A stretch of 64,000 bases of DNA. It comes from JADKIH01 sp031417555. GTDB taxonomy: Bacteria; Bacteroidota; Bacteroidia; AKYH767-A; 2013-40CM-41-45. The notes below the pieces were generated by a model. That model saw only the letters and a program-made list of their open reading frames with translations, ran no database searches and was not told where the DNA came from. A program made the position numbers and the translations under genes. Numbering within the stretch: position 1 is the stretch's first letter; each line of letters begins with the position of its first letter. Of the stretch, positions 17,039-25,933 are shown in pieces. The stretch covers positions 1 through 64,000 of the forward strand of contig JANOVV010000075.1 in assembly GCA_031417555.1 (NCBI GenBank), read 5' to 3'.

Positions 17039-20000
17039 TTACTCAACAGCAATACAAATTGTTTTTGTAAAGTCTGAGGACTGAAGGCTAACTAAATAAA
17101 TTCCCTGAGCAAAAAATGATAAATCAATTGTATGATCATTTAATCCCTGGTTTAGTCTGATGTCATCCCGTATAAGTTCTTTTCCGGTTATATCCATAAT
17201 TACCAAATTTGCCCGGATAGATTTTTTACTGTTAACCTGAATTGTAAGTTTGTCTTTTACCGGATTCGGAAATAAATTTACTGAACCAATCAGTGTGCTG
17301 TTTTCCTGAATACCAACTACTGCATTAATAGTAATATCGTCATTTGCCGTACAACCATTTAATGTGGCCTGAACAGAATAATTGCCAAAATGATTTATGG
17401 TAATTGTTTGTGTTGTTTCACCGGTAGACCAGAAATAGGAGTCAAATCCCGCTCCGGCATCCAATGTTAATATTGTTCCCGATTCTATTGTTGTATCATT
17501 CCCCAAAAACAAATTCGGTGTTGATAACACAATTGCAGTAACGGGAGTTGGAACACTTGAACAATTAGAAATTACAATTGCATAATAAGTCGTTGTTGAA
17601 TGTAATACCGGTGTGATGTAATTGTTTCCAATTGCAAGAACGGCGCTTCCTGTTGATTGTGAAAACCAATAAATCGGATCCGGTCCTGTTGCACTTAAAT
17701 AAGCTGCTCCGCTTCCACATATAACCGCATCGCTTCCCATGGGTGAAGCAGGTAATGGTTTTATAGTTGCACGCACCGGAGTTCGGCTGCTTGAACAAAT
17801 ATCATTAGACTCAGCATAAAAAGTCGTATTGGAATTAATTACAGGAGTTTCAAACAAGGAACCAGAACCGAGCGACACTCCTCCTGTTGGCGTGCTGTAC
17901 CAGAAAACCTGATAATCGGACGTTGCATAAAGTGGAACACTTCCGTTTCCACAAGCAGAGCTGTCGAATCCAATGGGTGGGTTAGGAATCGGATTTACCA
18001 TTGCAGTTGCAGGAACCCTGGCGCTTGCGCAACCATTGTTAGATTCTACAAAATAATCTTTCGTCGAAGTAAGATAAGGCGTAGTAAAAGTAGTTCCGCT
18101 TCCAACTTGGTTGCCACCCGAAATTGAATCAAACCAAAATATGGGAGCCAACGAACTTGCCGTTAATGTTAGCGAACCGTTTCCGCATCTTGAAACAGAA
18201 GTAACCACCGGTGGAATTGCAGATGTAATATGAACATGCACCTGTACTCTTTCGCTTACACAAACAGCACTCGCTTCAACATAAAATGTGGTATCATTGG
18301 GAATGTATCCTGTTACAAATTCATTTCCTGAAAATATTAATCCGCCTCCGATATCGTTGTTATACCAGTTCACATTTGCAGTATCAACAACATCAATTGT
18401 TACCGTTCCGGGACCGCATCGATCAACATCAGAAACAATTGGCACCGCCGGTATCGGATCTATCATTGCAATAACAGAAACAAGAGAGCTTGGACAAGAG
18501 AGGCTTGTTTGTGCATAATAGGTAGTCGTTTGATTTAATGTTGGAGTTGTAAATGTTGGACCGGTACCAATTATATTTCCATTCGGGGAAGCATACCAAT
18601 AGACTGAATCGTTTGCCGATGCAGTAAAAGTTACAGATCCTTCACCGCATCTTGCTTCAGAAGAAACTGCTGGTGCCTGACCTGAAGAGACTACGGACAC
18701 ATTTACCGTATCGGAAATTGATGTACATCCTTGTGTAATTACTCTTGTTGTATAAGCTCCGGTCTCATTGGTCGTATAAACTGTATCTGTTGCACCCGGA
18801 ATGTCAACCAGATTTTTTTGCCACTGATACGAATATCCGCTAGTATAATTTACAGATAAAACTGTATGTCCACCTTGACAAAATGTAGTGTTACCGGAAA
18901 TGTGTGTAGATGTCGACAAACCGGATGAGCGTGCTCTTCCTGGTGATCCTCCCAAGCATCCGGCATACCAACTGTTTCCATTATTCAGATTTGCCGTATT
19001 CGAACTTAATTCACAAGTATACCCTTGTCCATCCGCCTCAATGGGCCATGGAGAAACATCCTGATAATAGAAAGAAAGATATTGCAAATTATTTGCATCG
19101 TATATCCGTATTTGATCGCCGCTGTTGCTAAGCTGAAATGGTAATGATCCTATTACATTATTTACATTCGGATAAACCTGGTGAAATGCCGCCAAATCAT
19201 TCGCAACTACCAGATAAGAGTTAGGCGAAATTATTGTTCCTGTTGGAAAGGTAAATGCATTATTATCGTCTTGATCATTAATTTTCCACCCACTTATGTT
19301 TAAAGAAGTGTTTCCATAGTTGTGTAATTCAATCCAATCTTTGGAGTTGGATGACGAATCTGAATTGTAATTAAATTCACTTACCGTTAATAATGCCGGC
19401 TGAGAAGATCCGGAGAAATATGCAGTAATTGCTTCAGTTGAATTTGAGAAATTGTATGTGGTTGTCTGATTATGATCATTAGAAATAGCATGATTAGAAT
19501 TCCAACGATCAAAAGTATATCCCGAGTTAGGAATTGCAGTTATTGTAACCGGGTTACCATCAAAGTAAACTCCTGTCCATGGCAATGAACCGGGAACTAT
19601 TGTTGAAACCTGAATACGGCCGGCTCCTGCAGGACTCACATTAAAAGTAAGAGTAACTTGCTTACGTAAATTAAACTGGCTTTGAATATAATCACGTGCA
19701 TAACCCGGACGATTATTAATAAAACTCGCCATTGAATTAATGTGACTTTGCCAATTGCTTTTTGTACTTCCCCATTTTGCAAAATGCTTCGTCATGTCAT
19801 ACGACATAGAATCCTGAAATTGATGCATGATGCCAAGCATTGACGAAGGTTTAAAAATTGTATTAATCAAATCAGCGTAACGATTTATGAATTCTCTTTT
19901 GAATTGCGAATTGTTAAGCATCGCTTTAAAAATTTTAGACGAATTACATGTCGCTGTAGGATTAATTGCAATTGCAAGTCTGTTATCCGATGCGCCGCCA

Positions 20001-22183
20001 GTACCTCCACAACCGAAATCAAGATCATATAATAAATAACGAAGTTTTCCTCCCGGCTCTTTGGGTCTCCAAAGTTTTATATTGTTTGTCCAGTCGCCAA
20101 TCCAATCACCATTATTGTAATATGTTTCTGCTATAAAATAATCCTTATAATTATCCAGATCCCAAAACAAACTCATGTCGTTGTAATATTGAGAAGAAGA
20201 TGGGTTTTGAGTGGTGGCATAATTAAAAGATTCCCAAAAAATATCATCGGTTCCGTTTTTAACATCTAACGAACTTCCGCTTTCAACAATATAGTCGACT
20301 TCATCTTTAGAATACTGAAAATTATTTTTGATCCAGTGGTGGTCATGGTTTTCATGGATAGTAAAAACTCCCCAATATTCTCCGTTTAAATACATAACAG
20401 CAGGTTCGGTTCCAATATATCCTGAATGCGCAGGCTTCATCACGCGCTCCATAAAAGCATCACGAAAATGAACTTCATTCCAATCTGTTCCTGCATTTCT
20501 AAGAACCATATTATTTACTTTATCAATTGCCGGTTTATCAGGAATAAAAACATAGTTAAGGTCTCCGGTCCCAAATCGGTCACTCATAGAAATCTCTATG
20601 CTCTTCTGCGGTTTGGCTCTTGAATAATTTCCATAAATTCCAATCTCTGCATCGAAATTGAAAACCAGGTTTTTATTTTTATCAAAATATTCTATCGTTG
20701 CCGGTTTTCTCCAGTCTTGCCAGAAGTTTGCATTTAAATAAGGATAATTAGGTTCGGCATTCGATCCCAGCACATAAATTCCGGTATTATTATCCCAAAG
20801 ATTTGGTGGATCCGTTGTTATGCTGAAGACGGGAAGCTTAATAGTTTCATTAATTACATATGTATTTGTAATTACCGGACTTGGTAAATATCCGGAAACA
20901 AAAACTCGCGCGCGAATTGTTTTTGATGATGATAAACGGATCGGAGAAGAATAAGATGTGGATGAAGTGGTGGGTGTACTTCCATCTGTCGTATACCTAA
21001 TAACTCCTCCGGGTGTATTATTGATGAGCGTAAGGTTTTGTGTAGAAGAATAAAAACCCGCCTGCACCGAAAAGATGGGTTGAAGAGCATAGCCCGTATA
21101 ACATGTTGAAGAATTATTTGAGCTTTCCGGTGTTGGTGTTTTAATCAGACACCAGTTGGATCCGCCATTCGGTTTTCTTCCCATCGAATTATCGGATTGC
21201 ATATAAGAATAACTCTGCTGATCAACAATGGTTCCGGAAGGATTTGTCAGATAAAGTGTTCCGCCAATTCTTTTAAGTTTAAACTTTGCGCTAAAGGATT
21301 CGTTTGTTGTACGGTTAAACCAGGATGGCGGACTTGGGAATGTGGTACTGCTGTTTCGTATTCCAAAAGTTAGAAATGGTATTGCACTTAAATCATTTGA
21401 GTTTGAAAGTTGATTGTGAACTTCAACCGCAAGAACGTTGGTGCCTTGTCGTAAAATTGTTTTCAGATATGACGGATCAATAAAAAATGAATCCGGATCC
21501 ATGCCCTGATACATAGCAGCTTCGTGAGATGAATTAGCTAAATCATTGTAATAAGGCCTGTCGCCCGGAACTCCCAGATTTGCCCGGGCTATTTCTGCGC
21601 CATTTAAATAAGCAACAAAACCATCGTCATAATCAATGTTAAAAATTGCTTTTAAAATGATGCTTGTGTCTGCCAGTTCAAAAGACTTTCGCATCATGAC
21701 AGATTTACTACTCGTAGAAATAGTCTTCTGATCATCTCCGTCTCCATATCCGATTCCTCCCGTACCCGTAGACCAACCCGAATCATCAAAAGAAATATTT
21801 CTCCAATTAGTATCAGGCTGACTGGCGCCGGCAAAATAACGCCAGCTGGTACTCGACTTAACCGCAGTTTCCCAGTGATTTACCGGTAATGGATTATTTA
21901 CATCGTTAGCAAAAATAATAACAAAGTGGCCGTCGTCAAGGATATACGATGGAAATCTGAAAGCATAAGGTTTTGATATATCATCTGAAAGACCATACCC
22001 TTGTAGGTTTACAGAGGACTGGCCGGCATTATAAAGTTCTATCCAATCATCATAATTTCCGCTTCCATTCGTTAGTCCACTGATATTGCCGGGTACAAAT
22101 TCATTAATAACGATTTGTCCACTACAAATTTGAGTGCCAATTGATAACAATAAAAAAGCAAAAGCTAAAATAGCCTTGTTCAT
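17039..22183 (-). CDS. CotH-kinase/lamin-tail/Ig-repeat T9SS surface protein
   Basis: The 1714-residue protein has a signal peptide (about 1-22). In order it then carries a lamin tail domain (about 24-110, IVINEFVPGN...DDWIELYNAG), a galactose-binding-like stretch, a chitobiase-type strand module (about 375-440, RYTTDGSTPTTS), and a CotH kinase-like domain (about 450-830, with YLLYDLDFGCGG). A second lamin tail follows (about 935-1070), then five Ig-like repeats of about 78 residues each with an RCG...WY...TTTYYA...C pattern (about 1150-1610). It ends in a type A sorting domain, so it should be secreted by the T9SS. CotH of Bacillus phosphorylates spore-coat proteins; kinase activity here is an inference. 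Confidence 0.9.
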   Translation of the reverse strand: MNKAILAFAFLLLSIGTQICSGQIVINEFVPGNISGLTNGSGNYDDWIELYNAGQSSVNLQGYGLSDDISKPYAFRFPSYILDDGHFVIIFANDVNNPLPVNHWETAVKSSTSWRYFAGASQPDTNWRNISFDDSGWSTGTGGIGYGDGDDQKTISTSSKSVMMRKSFELADTSIILKAIFNIDYDDGFVAYLNGAEIARANLGVPGDRPYYNDLANSSHEAAMYQGMDPDSFFIDPSYLKTILRQGTNVLAVEVHNQLSNSNDLSAIPFLTFGIRNSSTTFPSPPSWFNRTTNESFSAKFKLKRIGGTLYLTNPSGTIVDQQSYSYMQSDNSMGRKPNGGSNWCLIKTPTPESSNNSSTCYTGYALQPIFSVQAGFYSSTQNLTLINNTPGGVIRYTTDGSTPTTSSTSYSSPIRLSSSKTIRARVFVSGYLPSPVITNTYVINETIKLPVFSITTDPPNLWDNNTGIYVLGSNAEPNYPYLNANFWQDWRKPATIEYFDKNKNLVFNFDAEIGIYGNYSRAKPQKSIEISMSDRFGTGDLNYVFIPDKPAIDKVNNMVLRNAGTDWNEVHFRDAFMERVMKPAHSGYIGTEPAVMYLNGEYWGVFTIHENHDHHWIKNNFQYSKDEVDYIVESGSSLDVKNGTDDIFWESFNYATTQNPSSSQYYNDMSLFWDLDNYKDYFIAETYYNNGDWIGDWTNNIKLWRPKEPGGKLRYLLYDLDFGCGGTGGASDNRLAIAINPTATCNSSKIFKAMLNNSQFKREFINRYADLINTIFKPSSMLGIMHQFQDSMSYDMTKHFAKWGSTKSNWQSHINSMASFINNRPGYARDYIQSQFNLRKQVTLTFNVSPAGAGRIQVSTIVPGSLPWTGVYFDGNPVTITAIPNSGYTFDRWNSNHAISNDHNQTTTYNFSNSTEAITAYFSGSSQPALLTVSEFNYNSDSSSNSKDWIELHNYGNTSLNISGWKINDQDDNNAFTFPTGTIISPNSYLVVANDLAAFHQVYPNVNNVIGSLPFQLSNSGDQIRIYDANNLQYLSFYYQDVSPWPIEADGQGYTCELSSNTANLNNGNSWYAGCLGGSPGRARSSGLSTSTHISGNTTFCQGGHTVLSVNYTSGYSYQWQKNLVDIPGATDTVYTTNETGAYTTRVITQGCTSISDTVNVSVVSSGQAPAVSSEARCGEGSVTFTASANDSVYWYASPNGNIIGTGPTFTTPTLNQTTTYYAQTSLSCPSSLVSVIAMIDPIPAVPIVSDVDRCGPGTVTIDVVDTANVNWYNNDIGGGLIFSGNEFVTGYIPNDTTFYVEASAVCVSERVQVHVHITSAIPPVVTSVSRCGNGSLTLTASSLAPIFWFDSISGGNQVGSGTTFTTPYLTSTKDYFVESNNGCASARVPATAMVNPIPNPPIGFDSSACGNGSVPLYATSDYQVFWYSTPTGGVSLGSGSLFETPVINSNTTFYAESNDICSSSRTPVRATIKPLPASPMGSDAVICGSGAAYLSATGPDPIYWFSQSTGSAVLAIGNNYITPVLHSTTTYYAIVISNCSSVPTPVTAIVLSTPNLFLGNDTTIESGTILTLDAGAGFDSYFWSTGETTQTITINHFGNYSVQATLNGCTANDDITINAVVGIQENSTLIGSVNLFPNPVKDKLTIQVNSKKSIRANLVIMDITGKELIRDDIRLNQGLNDHTIDLSFFAQGIYLVSLQSSDFTKTICIAVE

Positions 22184-22420
22184 TTTGTGGTGGTTATAAG
22201 TGCTTTTATGGGCAGAAAACGTTTACTAAGTTAATTATCTAATGTTACGATAAAATAAAATTTTGACTAATCATTCTTAATTATTGGTAAAACCTCATTC
22301 CCTATTGGCTTTCCGACGCAAAAGTATAACCTTTAAATGAAATTGCTCTCCCTTTAAATACAAAACCCCATAAAAGTAACTAACAATACAATTGTGAATA
22401 TCCTTTAAAAAAGAATTTGG

Positions 22421-22428
22421 TAGTTTTG
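22421..22428 (+). promoter_or_regulatory. promoter-like -7 element of the superoxide dismutase gene
   Basis: TAGTTTTG matches the Bacteroidota TAnnTTTG -7 element and lies 16 bp upstream of the start codon. The nearest TTG (22392-22394) is 26 bp away, longer than usual. If used, the transcript would have a leader of only about 10 bases. Confidence 0.35.
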
Positions 22429-22444
22429 AATAAAAATAAATCTC

Positions 22445-23179
22445 ATGGATAAGTCTCGTCGCAGTTTTCTAAAAAAGGGTTCTCTTCTGACCCTGGCAGG
22501 TATGGGTACCCAGGTCCTTTCAGGATCGTTGCTTAAAGCAATGTCATCAAGTGAATCGGTGTCTCTTAACGAACCATTTTTATTGCCAACGTTACCTTAT
22601 TCATACGATGCCCTTGAACCATTTGTTGATACTATGACAATGGAAATTCACTACAGTAAGCACCACAAAGCCTATGTAGATAATTTGAATAAAGCAATGG
22701 CAGAAGGTAAAATCAATGCTACACTGGATGAGTTACTAATGAATGCATCTAAATATTCTCCAATCATTCGAAACAATGCCGGCGGCCATTGGAATCATTC
22801 TTTTTTCTGGAAACTTATGCGGCCCGAAGGCGGCGGTGAACCGGATGGTGAAATTGTTTCTTCAATCAACGAAGCCTTTGGCTCCTTTGATGTTTTCAAA
22901 ACCCGCCTGGAAGAAGCCGGACTAAAACGCTTTGGCTCAGGTTGGGCATGGCTAATTGTTGACACAAACAAAAAACTTTCAATCGGCTCTACCCCCAATC
23001 AAGACAATCCGTTAATGGACTTATCTGAATTGAAAGGAACACCCATACTTGGTATTGATGTCTGGGAACACGCCTACTACCTTAAATTTCAAAATCGCCG
23101 CGGTGAATATTTAAAATCGTGGTGGAATGTGGTGAATTGGACAGAGGTGAATAAGAATTTTGAAAAGGCGATGAAATAA
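22445..23179 (+). CDS. exported superoxide dismutase, Mn type, with Tat signal
   Basis: The 244-residue protein starts with a twin-arginine signal (SRRSFLKK at residues 4-11, hydrophobic stretch to about 31). It is followed by a complete Fe/Mn superoxide dismutase. Metal ligands are H69, H118, D205 and H209 (DVWEHAYY). GGHWNH at 113-118 and Q186 (NQDNPLM) follow the manganese pattern, not the iron pattern; a cambialistic enzyme is possible. It converts superoxide to peroxide and oxygen. Tat export means the enzyme would fold and take its metal in the cytoplasm and then work in the periplasm or be lipid-anchored/secreted. Cytoplasmic Fe/Mn enzymes lack this extension of about 40 residues. Confidence 0.93.
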   Translation: MDKSRRSFLKKGSLLTLAGMGTQVLSGSLLKAMSSSESVSLNEPFLLPTLPYSYDALEPFVDTMTMEIHYSKHHKAYVDNLNKAMAEGKINATLDELLMNASKYSPIIRNNAGGHWNHSFFWKLMRPEGGGEPDGEIVSSINEAFGSFDVFKTRLEEAGLKRFGSGWAWLIVDTNKKLSIGSTPNQDNPLMDLSELKGTPILGIDVWEHAYYLKFQNRRGEYLKSWWNVVNWTEVNKNFEKAMK

Positions 23180-23722
23180 ATTTTTTATCTCTCGAACATA
23201 ATTAAAAAAGATCTGCGTGATTGGGTCTGTGGATACATAACAATTGGCATAATGAATTCATAAAAATTCTTTAGCTTTTTATAGAAAAATTTTTGTTGCC
23301 ATTTGGCAAATTTTTAATTGGAGTTGCATTACTATTTATTAGTAGCCTCTTCTCATTTTTAATGTGTCCCTTTATTGATATTAGTGCTTGTGCTTGTTGA
23401 AACAATCTGATTAAGAAATTATAAATTACCTAACCACATCTTTAAATGACAAAGAAGTCGCAACGTTTAAATGACGATCTCTTTTCCAGCTGAAAATCAG
23501 TTTGCTCAAAAAGTTAAAATTTTATCTGAAACTTTATGGTTAGAAAATATGGTTTACTATAGCGAATCTACTATAATTGAAATTGGAAATTATGATTTTA
23601 AGAGTGAAAAATAATTTAATTTTGTTATTGGGAAAGAACGTTTAATTAATGTTTTAATTCACAACAAATTTGGATTCAGGAGTATTTACGTTGGAAGTTT
23701 TTATGGGAGATTAGAGGTTGAA
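23180..23722. other. gene-poor stretch with a short possible gene remnant
   Basis: No intact gene is evident. A 47-codon frame from 23471 to 23614 encodes MTISFPAENQFAQKVKILSE and continues with a hydrophilic tail. It reads like a protein fragment and could be the end of a decayed gene, but I do not recognise the family. Confidence 0.35.
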
Positions 23723-24079
23723 TCATTTTTTAGCGTCAATCTGGTTTTTAAGATTTGTAATCATTTTGAAAAGCATCTTCGAAATTTCCTCAAATAGATT
23801 TTTAATATACAAAAAATCTTTCTTATCAGAATCCTCAATTAAGTCTAGAACAGATGCACATTCGAAAGCAGATCCTCGGGCAATTACAAAAAAGTTTTTG
23901 CGATCTGCCGGACTAAATCTGCTGCTTCCTTCTGCAATATTGAGGGTAATGCTATTTGATGCTCTTCTTAATTGATCTTTCAAAGATCGATCAATTTGAG
24001 ACATCGTTAGTATTTTGGTCTTTAGTTCCGAATTAACTTCGAGGGACTTTTTATAGACAGTCAGATCAGTGTATTGCAT
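23723..24079 (-). CDS. four-helix-bundle protein (23S rRNA IVS-protein/Avd-like)
   Basis: The 118-residue protein is all helical. It has the family markers DLTVYKKSLEV at the start, then QLRRASNSITLNIAEGSSRF, and FVIARGSAFECASVLDL. This family was first seen encoded in intervening sequences within 23S rRNA genes, and relatives (Avd) accompany diversity-generating retroelements. Here neither a 23S gene nor a reverse transcriptase is nearby, so it is one of the stand-alone chromosomal copies that are frequent in Bacteroidota and lack an assigned function. It sits in gene-poor DNA beside tRNA-Asn, which is compatible with horizontal gain. Confidence 0.9.
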   Translation of the reverse strand: MQYTDLTVYKKSLEVNSELKTKILTMSQIDRSLKDQLRRASNSITLNIAEGSSRFSPADRKNFFVIARGSAFECASVLDLIEDSDKKDFLYIKNLFEEISKMLFKMITNLKNQIDAKK

Positions 24080-24220
24080 GATGTAAAGATTGCTTCAGGG
24101 ATGAGGAATCACAACCGAATAAATGCGGGAAAAATAATTAGATCAATAAAATAGCTGAAAAGTGAGTCAGAAACAGAGCCGGAAACAGTAGGAGTTGAAC
24201 AGTGTGCCAGAAACAGAAAC

Positions 24221-24274
24221 AGTGCAAGTGAGCAGTGTGTTGCCACTGTTCTCTCGCACTGTTCACTTGCACTA
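24221..24274. repeat. imperfect inverted repeat downstream of tRNA-Asn
   Basis: Bases 24221-24237 pair with 24258-24274 with one mismatch in 17, around a 20-bp loop. The element lies just past the 3' end of the tRNA on the minus strand and is followed there by a moderately T-rich run, so it may help end tRNA transcription. Bases 24165-24225 also hold several copies of a CAGAAACAG-like word. It could also mark an insertion boundary. Confidence 0.5.
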
Positions 24275-24281
24275 CTAGCGC

Positions 24282-24355
24282 TCTCCCTCCTGGGCTCGAA
24301 CCAGGGACCCTCTGATTAACAGTCAGATGCTCTAACCAGCTGAGCTAAGGAAGAA
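24282..24355 (-). tRNA. tRNA-Asn (GTT)
   Basis: Read on the minus strand, the 74-base gene folds into a cloverleaf. The acceptor stem TCTTCCT pairs with AGGGAGA (one T-G pair). The D arm is GCTCAGCTGGTTAGAGC, the anticodon loop contains CTGTTAA with anticodon GTT, and the T arm is CCTGG-TTCGAGC-CCAGG. The discriminator base is G and no CCA is encoded. The gene stands alone between a four-helix-bundle gene and a divergent kinase gene. Confidence 0.95.
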
Positions 24356-24409
24356 TTGGTTATTCTCTCCGGAATGCGGTGAGAAGACTCAACTTTCCTG
24401 CTCTCGCCA

Positions 24410-24425
24410 TCCGCCGGCTGGCGGA
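24410..24425. repeat. GC-rich hairpin related to the 339-354 palindrome
   Basis: TCCGCCGGCTGGCGGA forms a 6-bp stem with a GGCT loop and differs at only three positions from the palindromes at 339-354 and 642-657. It lies upstream of tRNA-Asn. The three sites look like members of one dispersed palindromic repeat family. Confidence 0.55.
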
Positions 24426-24461
24426 CTAAAGCATACAGAACAAAGGGTGTTTTAGGGGTCA

Positions 24462-24491
24462 CAAAAGTAAAAAAAATAAACAAAAATCCAA
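24462..24491 (-). promoter_or_regulatory. candidate promoter of tRNA-Asn
   Basis: On the minus strand TTG (24491-24489), 19 bp, then TACTTTTG (24469-24462) gives a full match to the Bacteroidota consensus. It points toward tRNA-Asn, whose 5' end is about 107 bp downstream, leaving room for a leader that includes the hairpin at 24410-24425. Confidence 0.45.
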
Positions 24492-24596
24492 GGTGGGGAA
24501 TAAAAAAAGCATTATTAAATAGCTTTTTTAAAGCGCCATTTGGACACAAATCATTCTTTCATTTTATTTCAACGCCTGTTTCTAAAGATACGGATT

Positions 24597-24629
24597 TTGG
24601 AGTACAGGCAAAAAATTCCAATATCTTTG
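24597..24629 (+). promoter_or_regulatory. candidate promoter of the PfkB kinase gene
   Basis: TTG at 24597-24599, a 22-bp spacer and TATCTTTG at 24622-24629 fit the Bacteroidota promoter consensus. The -7 element lies 20 bp upstream of the ATG at 24650. Confidence 0.5.
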
Positions 24630-24649
24630 CCGCTTAATCACAAACAAAT

Positions 24650-25573
24650 ATGAGCCTTGTTGTTGTTGGAACCGTCGCTTTTGATGCCATTGAAACTCCT
24701 TTCGGTAAAACCGATAAAATAATCGGTGGCGCTGCCACCTATTCGGGAATTTCGGCTTCTTATTTTACGAAAAATATAAAACTGGTTTCTGTAGTCGGCG
24801 ATGATTTTCCGAGTGAAATGATTAAAAAATTTGCTTCTATTGGAATTTCTACAGATGGCTTACAAATTAAAAAGGGAGAAAAAACTTTTTTCTGGTCCGG
24901 GAAATATCATGTCGATATGAATGCCCGAGATACACTTGATACTCAACTAAACGTCCTTATCGACTTCGATCCGGAAATTCCTTCTTCTTATCAGGATTGT
25001 GATTTCCTCATGCTTAGTAATCTAATGCCTCAACTCCAGAAAAAGGTGATTGAGCGCCTCCATAAACGCCCCAAGCTGGTCGTTATGGATACAATGAACT
25101 TCTGGATGGAGACTCAATGGGATTCTCTCATGGAAACCATTAAACTTGTTGATGTATTAACTATTAACGATTCCGAAGCCCGACAAATTACCAATGAATA
25201 TTCTTTAGTCAGAGCCGCTCAAAAAATACTTAGAATGGGTCCCAAGTATCTGATCATTAAAAAAGGCGAACATGGCGCTCTCTTGTTTAATAAGGATCAG
25301 GTTTTCTTTGCTCCTGCTTTGCCACTCGAAGATGTCTTTGACCCTACCGGTGCCGGTGATACATTTGCCGGTGGATTCATCGGCTACCTTGCTCAAACAC
25401 GCGACATCTCTTTCGATAATATGAAACGAGGAATTATCTATGGTTCTGCAATGGCTTCTTTTTGTGTAGAGAAATTCGGCATTGAACGACTAATCTCTCT
25501 CTCACAAAATGAAATAGACGAACGTGTTCAACAATTTATCGACCTCGTTCAATTCGATATCGAATTAGTATAA
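24650..25573 (+). CDS. PfkB/ribokinase-family sugar or nucleoside kinase
   Basis: The 307-residue protein has the ribokinase fold. An N-terminal strand is followed by GGAATYSGISASYF (first PfkB region), and the closing signature DPTGAGDTFAGGFIGYL (about 228-244) holds the catalytic aspartate and the anion hole GAGD. It phosphorylates a sugar or nucleoside hydroxyl with ATP. The substrate cannot be fixed: the early GTVAFDAIETPFGKTDKIIG resembles the group annotated as sugar or adenosine kinases in Bacteroidota. The gene is monocistronic, with its own promoter-like site and a strong terminator region downstream. Confidence 0.9.
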   Translation: MSLVVVGTVAFDAIETPFGKTDKIIGGAATYSGISASYFTKNIKLVSVVGDDFPSEMIKKFASIGISTDGLQIKKGEKTFFWSGKYHVDMNARDTLDTQLNVLIDFDPEIPSSYQDCDFLMLSNLMPQLQKKVIERLHKRPKLVVMDTMNFWMETQWDSLMETIKLVDVLTINDSEARQITNEYSLVRAAQKILRMGPKYLIIKKGEHGALLFNKDQVFFAPALPLEDVFDPTGAGDTFAGGFIGYLAQTRDISFDNMKRGIIYGSAMASFCVEKFGIERLISLSQNEIDERVQQFIDLVQFDIELV

Positions 25574-25841
25574 ACAAAATTATTCTTCCTGGTTTTTATT
25601 CTCCCGATTTTGGAAAAATCTTCATTCCGAAAATAAATTGGTGTGGCTTATTTTTTTCTTTTAATATGGTTGATGAATAATTTTTTCCATAATAAAGAGA
25701 ACACAATATTAAAAGCCCACCTTCAAAGCTTGATTTTTAAAATTGATGCCAACAAAAACACTTTTTATTATTTCTTTACTCTGATTATGACTATTTATTA
25801 TTGGCTATGTGGTAATTTGTCTAACGTTTTAATAGAAATTA

Positions 25842-25878
25842 AAAAAGGCCATGAGTTATCGTAACTCATGGCCTTTTT
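25842..25878. terminator. bidirectional rho-independent terminator
   Basis: Arms 25842-25858 and 25862-25878 are perfect 17-bp inverted repeats around a TCG loop, with a GGCCATGAG core flanked by A5 and T5 runs. It therefore ends transcripts in both directions. It lies between the convergent kinase (plus) and the 2337-residue surface protein (minus). Bases 25574-25841 otherwise show no convincing gene; a 73-codon frame there runs into the hairpin. Confidence 0.92.
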
Positions 25879-25933
25879 AATTTATGATTTAAATACAACG
25901 AGGTTAGAAAGCCTATTGTATTTATTGATTTTG

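Noticed and set aside
24160..24275. Short word repeats considered as a CRISPR array
   Set aside because: The repeats are only about 9 bp, irregularly spaced and without uniform spacers, and no cas gene is present.
24316..24549. 77-codon minus-strand frame across tRNA-Asn
   Set aside because: Its last part is simply the tRNA gene read as protein.
25643..25864. 73-codon open frame on the plus strand downstream of the PfkB kinase gene
   Set aside because: It runs into the perfect bidirectional terminator at 25842-25878, its composition is low in complexity and no homology is recognisable.
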